Assembly: GCA_035552275.1 (NCBI GenBank)
Contig: DASZLR010000298.1
Coordinates: forward strand, 1 to 5,249
Origin: DASVLX01 sp035552275
GTDB lineage: Bacteria; Actinomycetota; Actinomycetes; Mycobacteriales; Pseudonocardiaceae
Direction: 5' to 3'
Length of the DNA: 5,249 nt
The translations under genes were made by a program, and so were the position numbers. Positions 5,151 through 5,249 of this stretch are shown one piece after another. Every line of letters begins with the position of its first letter. Position 1 is the stretch's first letter. Under the pieces are notes generated by a model that was given only the letters and a program-made list of their open reading frames with translations, was not told the DNA's origin and made no database searches.

Positions 5151-5249
5151 TCAGCTGCCGCCGTTGGTCGCCTTACGCCGGGCCCGGCTGCGGCCACGGC
5201 GGCCAAAGTAGACGGCGGCCAGCAGCACGAGGATGGCGACCACGAGGAC
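5151..5249 (-). CDS. C-terminal end of an unidentified membrane protein (5'-truncated by window edge)
   Basis: The last 32 codons are visible, in a frame open to the window edge. They begin with a hydrophobic stretch VLVVAILVLLAAVYF, then GRRGRSRARRKATNGGS and TGA at 5153-5151. A transmembrane helix followed by a basic tail predicts a cytoplasmic C-terminus by the positive-inside rule. Codons end almost wholly in G or C (one TTT, one CGT and one other exception), typical of coding DNA here. The family cannot be named. A cell-wall-anchored protein is possible, since sorting signals have a similar helix plus basic tail, but 17 residues after the helix is long for that, and the sorting motif would lie outside the window. 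The M. tuberculosis neighbour amiB1 is not seen at this place. Confidence 0.6.
   Translation of the reverse strand, partial: VLVVAILVLLAAVYFGRRGRSRARRKATNGGS

Noticed and set aside
3358..5211. 617-aa plus-strand ORF, including a signal-peptide-like stretch MARLFAGLLAVAGQLANAA at 3576
   Set aside because: It covers amiA1 in antisense and has Ser/Pro/Arg-rich low-complexity composition. The signal-like start overlaps the AbiEi-like stop as TGATG, but the codons after it are the reverse of the AmiA1 C-terminus.
1..5249. CRISPR array, tRNA, rRNA or insertion sequence
   Set aside because: No spaced repeats of CRISPR size, no cloverleaf or rRNA-like conserved segments, and no transposase motifs were seen on either strand.

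Overview
The window is high-GC DNA with strong G/C preference at third codon positions, GTG starts and a TANNNT-type -10 element. It looks like a mycolic-acid actinobacterium of the Nocardia/Rhodococcus/Gordonia kind. The central gene order (lpdA on minus, a gamma-glutamylcyclotransferase-fold gene on plus, an M20 amidohydrolase on minus) matches, from memory, the Mycobacterium tuberculosis block Rv3303c-Rv3304-Rv3305c (lpdA-Rv3304-amiA1). The species cannot be fixed from sequence alone.

Layout from left to right. Positions 1-305 (minus) hold the N-terminal part of a membrane-anchored class E/F-type sortase cut by the window edge; it is read in a frame with a GTG start, and its start region is ambiguous. 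Positions 393-1796 (minus) hold lpdA, an FAD/NAD(P)H flavoprotein that keeps the CX4C redox disulfide but lacks the C-terminal His-Glu dyad, as expected for the quinone-reductase branch. A 190-bp divergent promoter region (1797-1986) follows, with short repeated words and a probable leaderless promoter. Positions 1987-2439 (plus) hold the Rv3304-like gamma-glutamylcyclotransferase-fold protein. Positions 2525-3577 (plus) hold an orphan AbiEi-like/DUF559-like protein with a degenerate nuclease domain and a tail built from a 12-bp tandem repeat; a DnaA-box-like 9-mer lies upstream. This gene appears inserted relative to the M. tuberculosis order. Positions 3615-4925 (minus) hold an AmiA1-like M20D metallo-amidohydrolase, convergent with the previous gene. 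A 225-bp leader or spacer follows, with a short ORF whose stop overlaps the amiA1 start and an 8-bp hairpin. Positions 5151-5249 (minus) hold the C-terminal end of an unidentified membrane protein.

How the genes fit together: lpdA and the Rv3304-like gene are divergently transcribed from one intergenic region. The sortase is codirectional with and downstream of lpdA but has its own strong ribosome binding site. Nothing ties these genes into one pathway: LpdA is a redox enzyme, AmiA1 is a zinc hydrolase of N-acyl or amide bonds, and the AbiEi-like gene has the look of accessory DNA. I do not see a clear new multi-gene system. The best leads are the degenerate AbiEi/DUF559 gene with its upstream motif and repeat tail, the three-frame start region plus perfect 24-bp palindrome in the sortase gene, and the coupled short ORF before amiA1.
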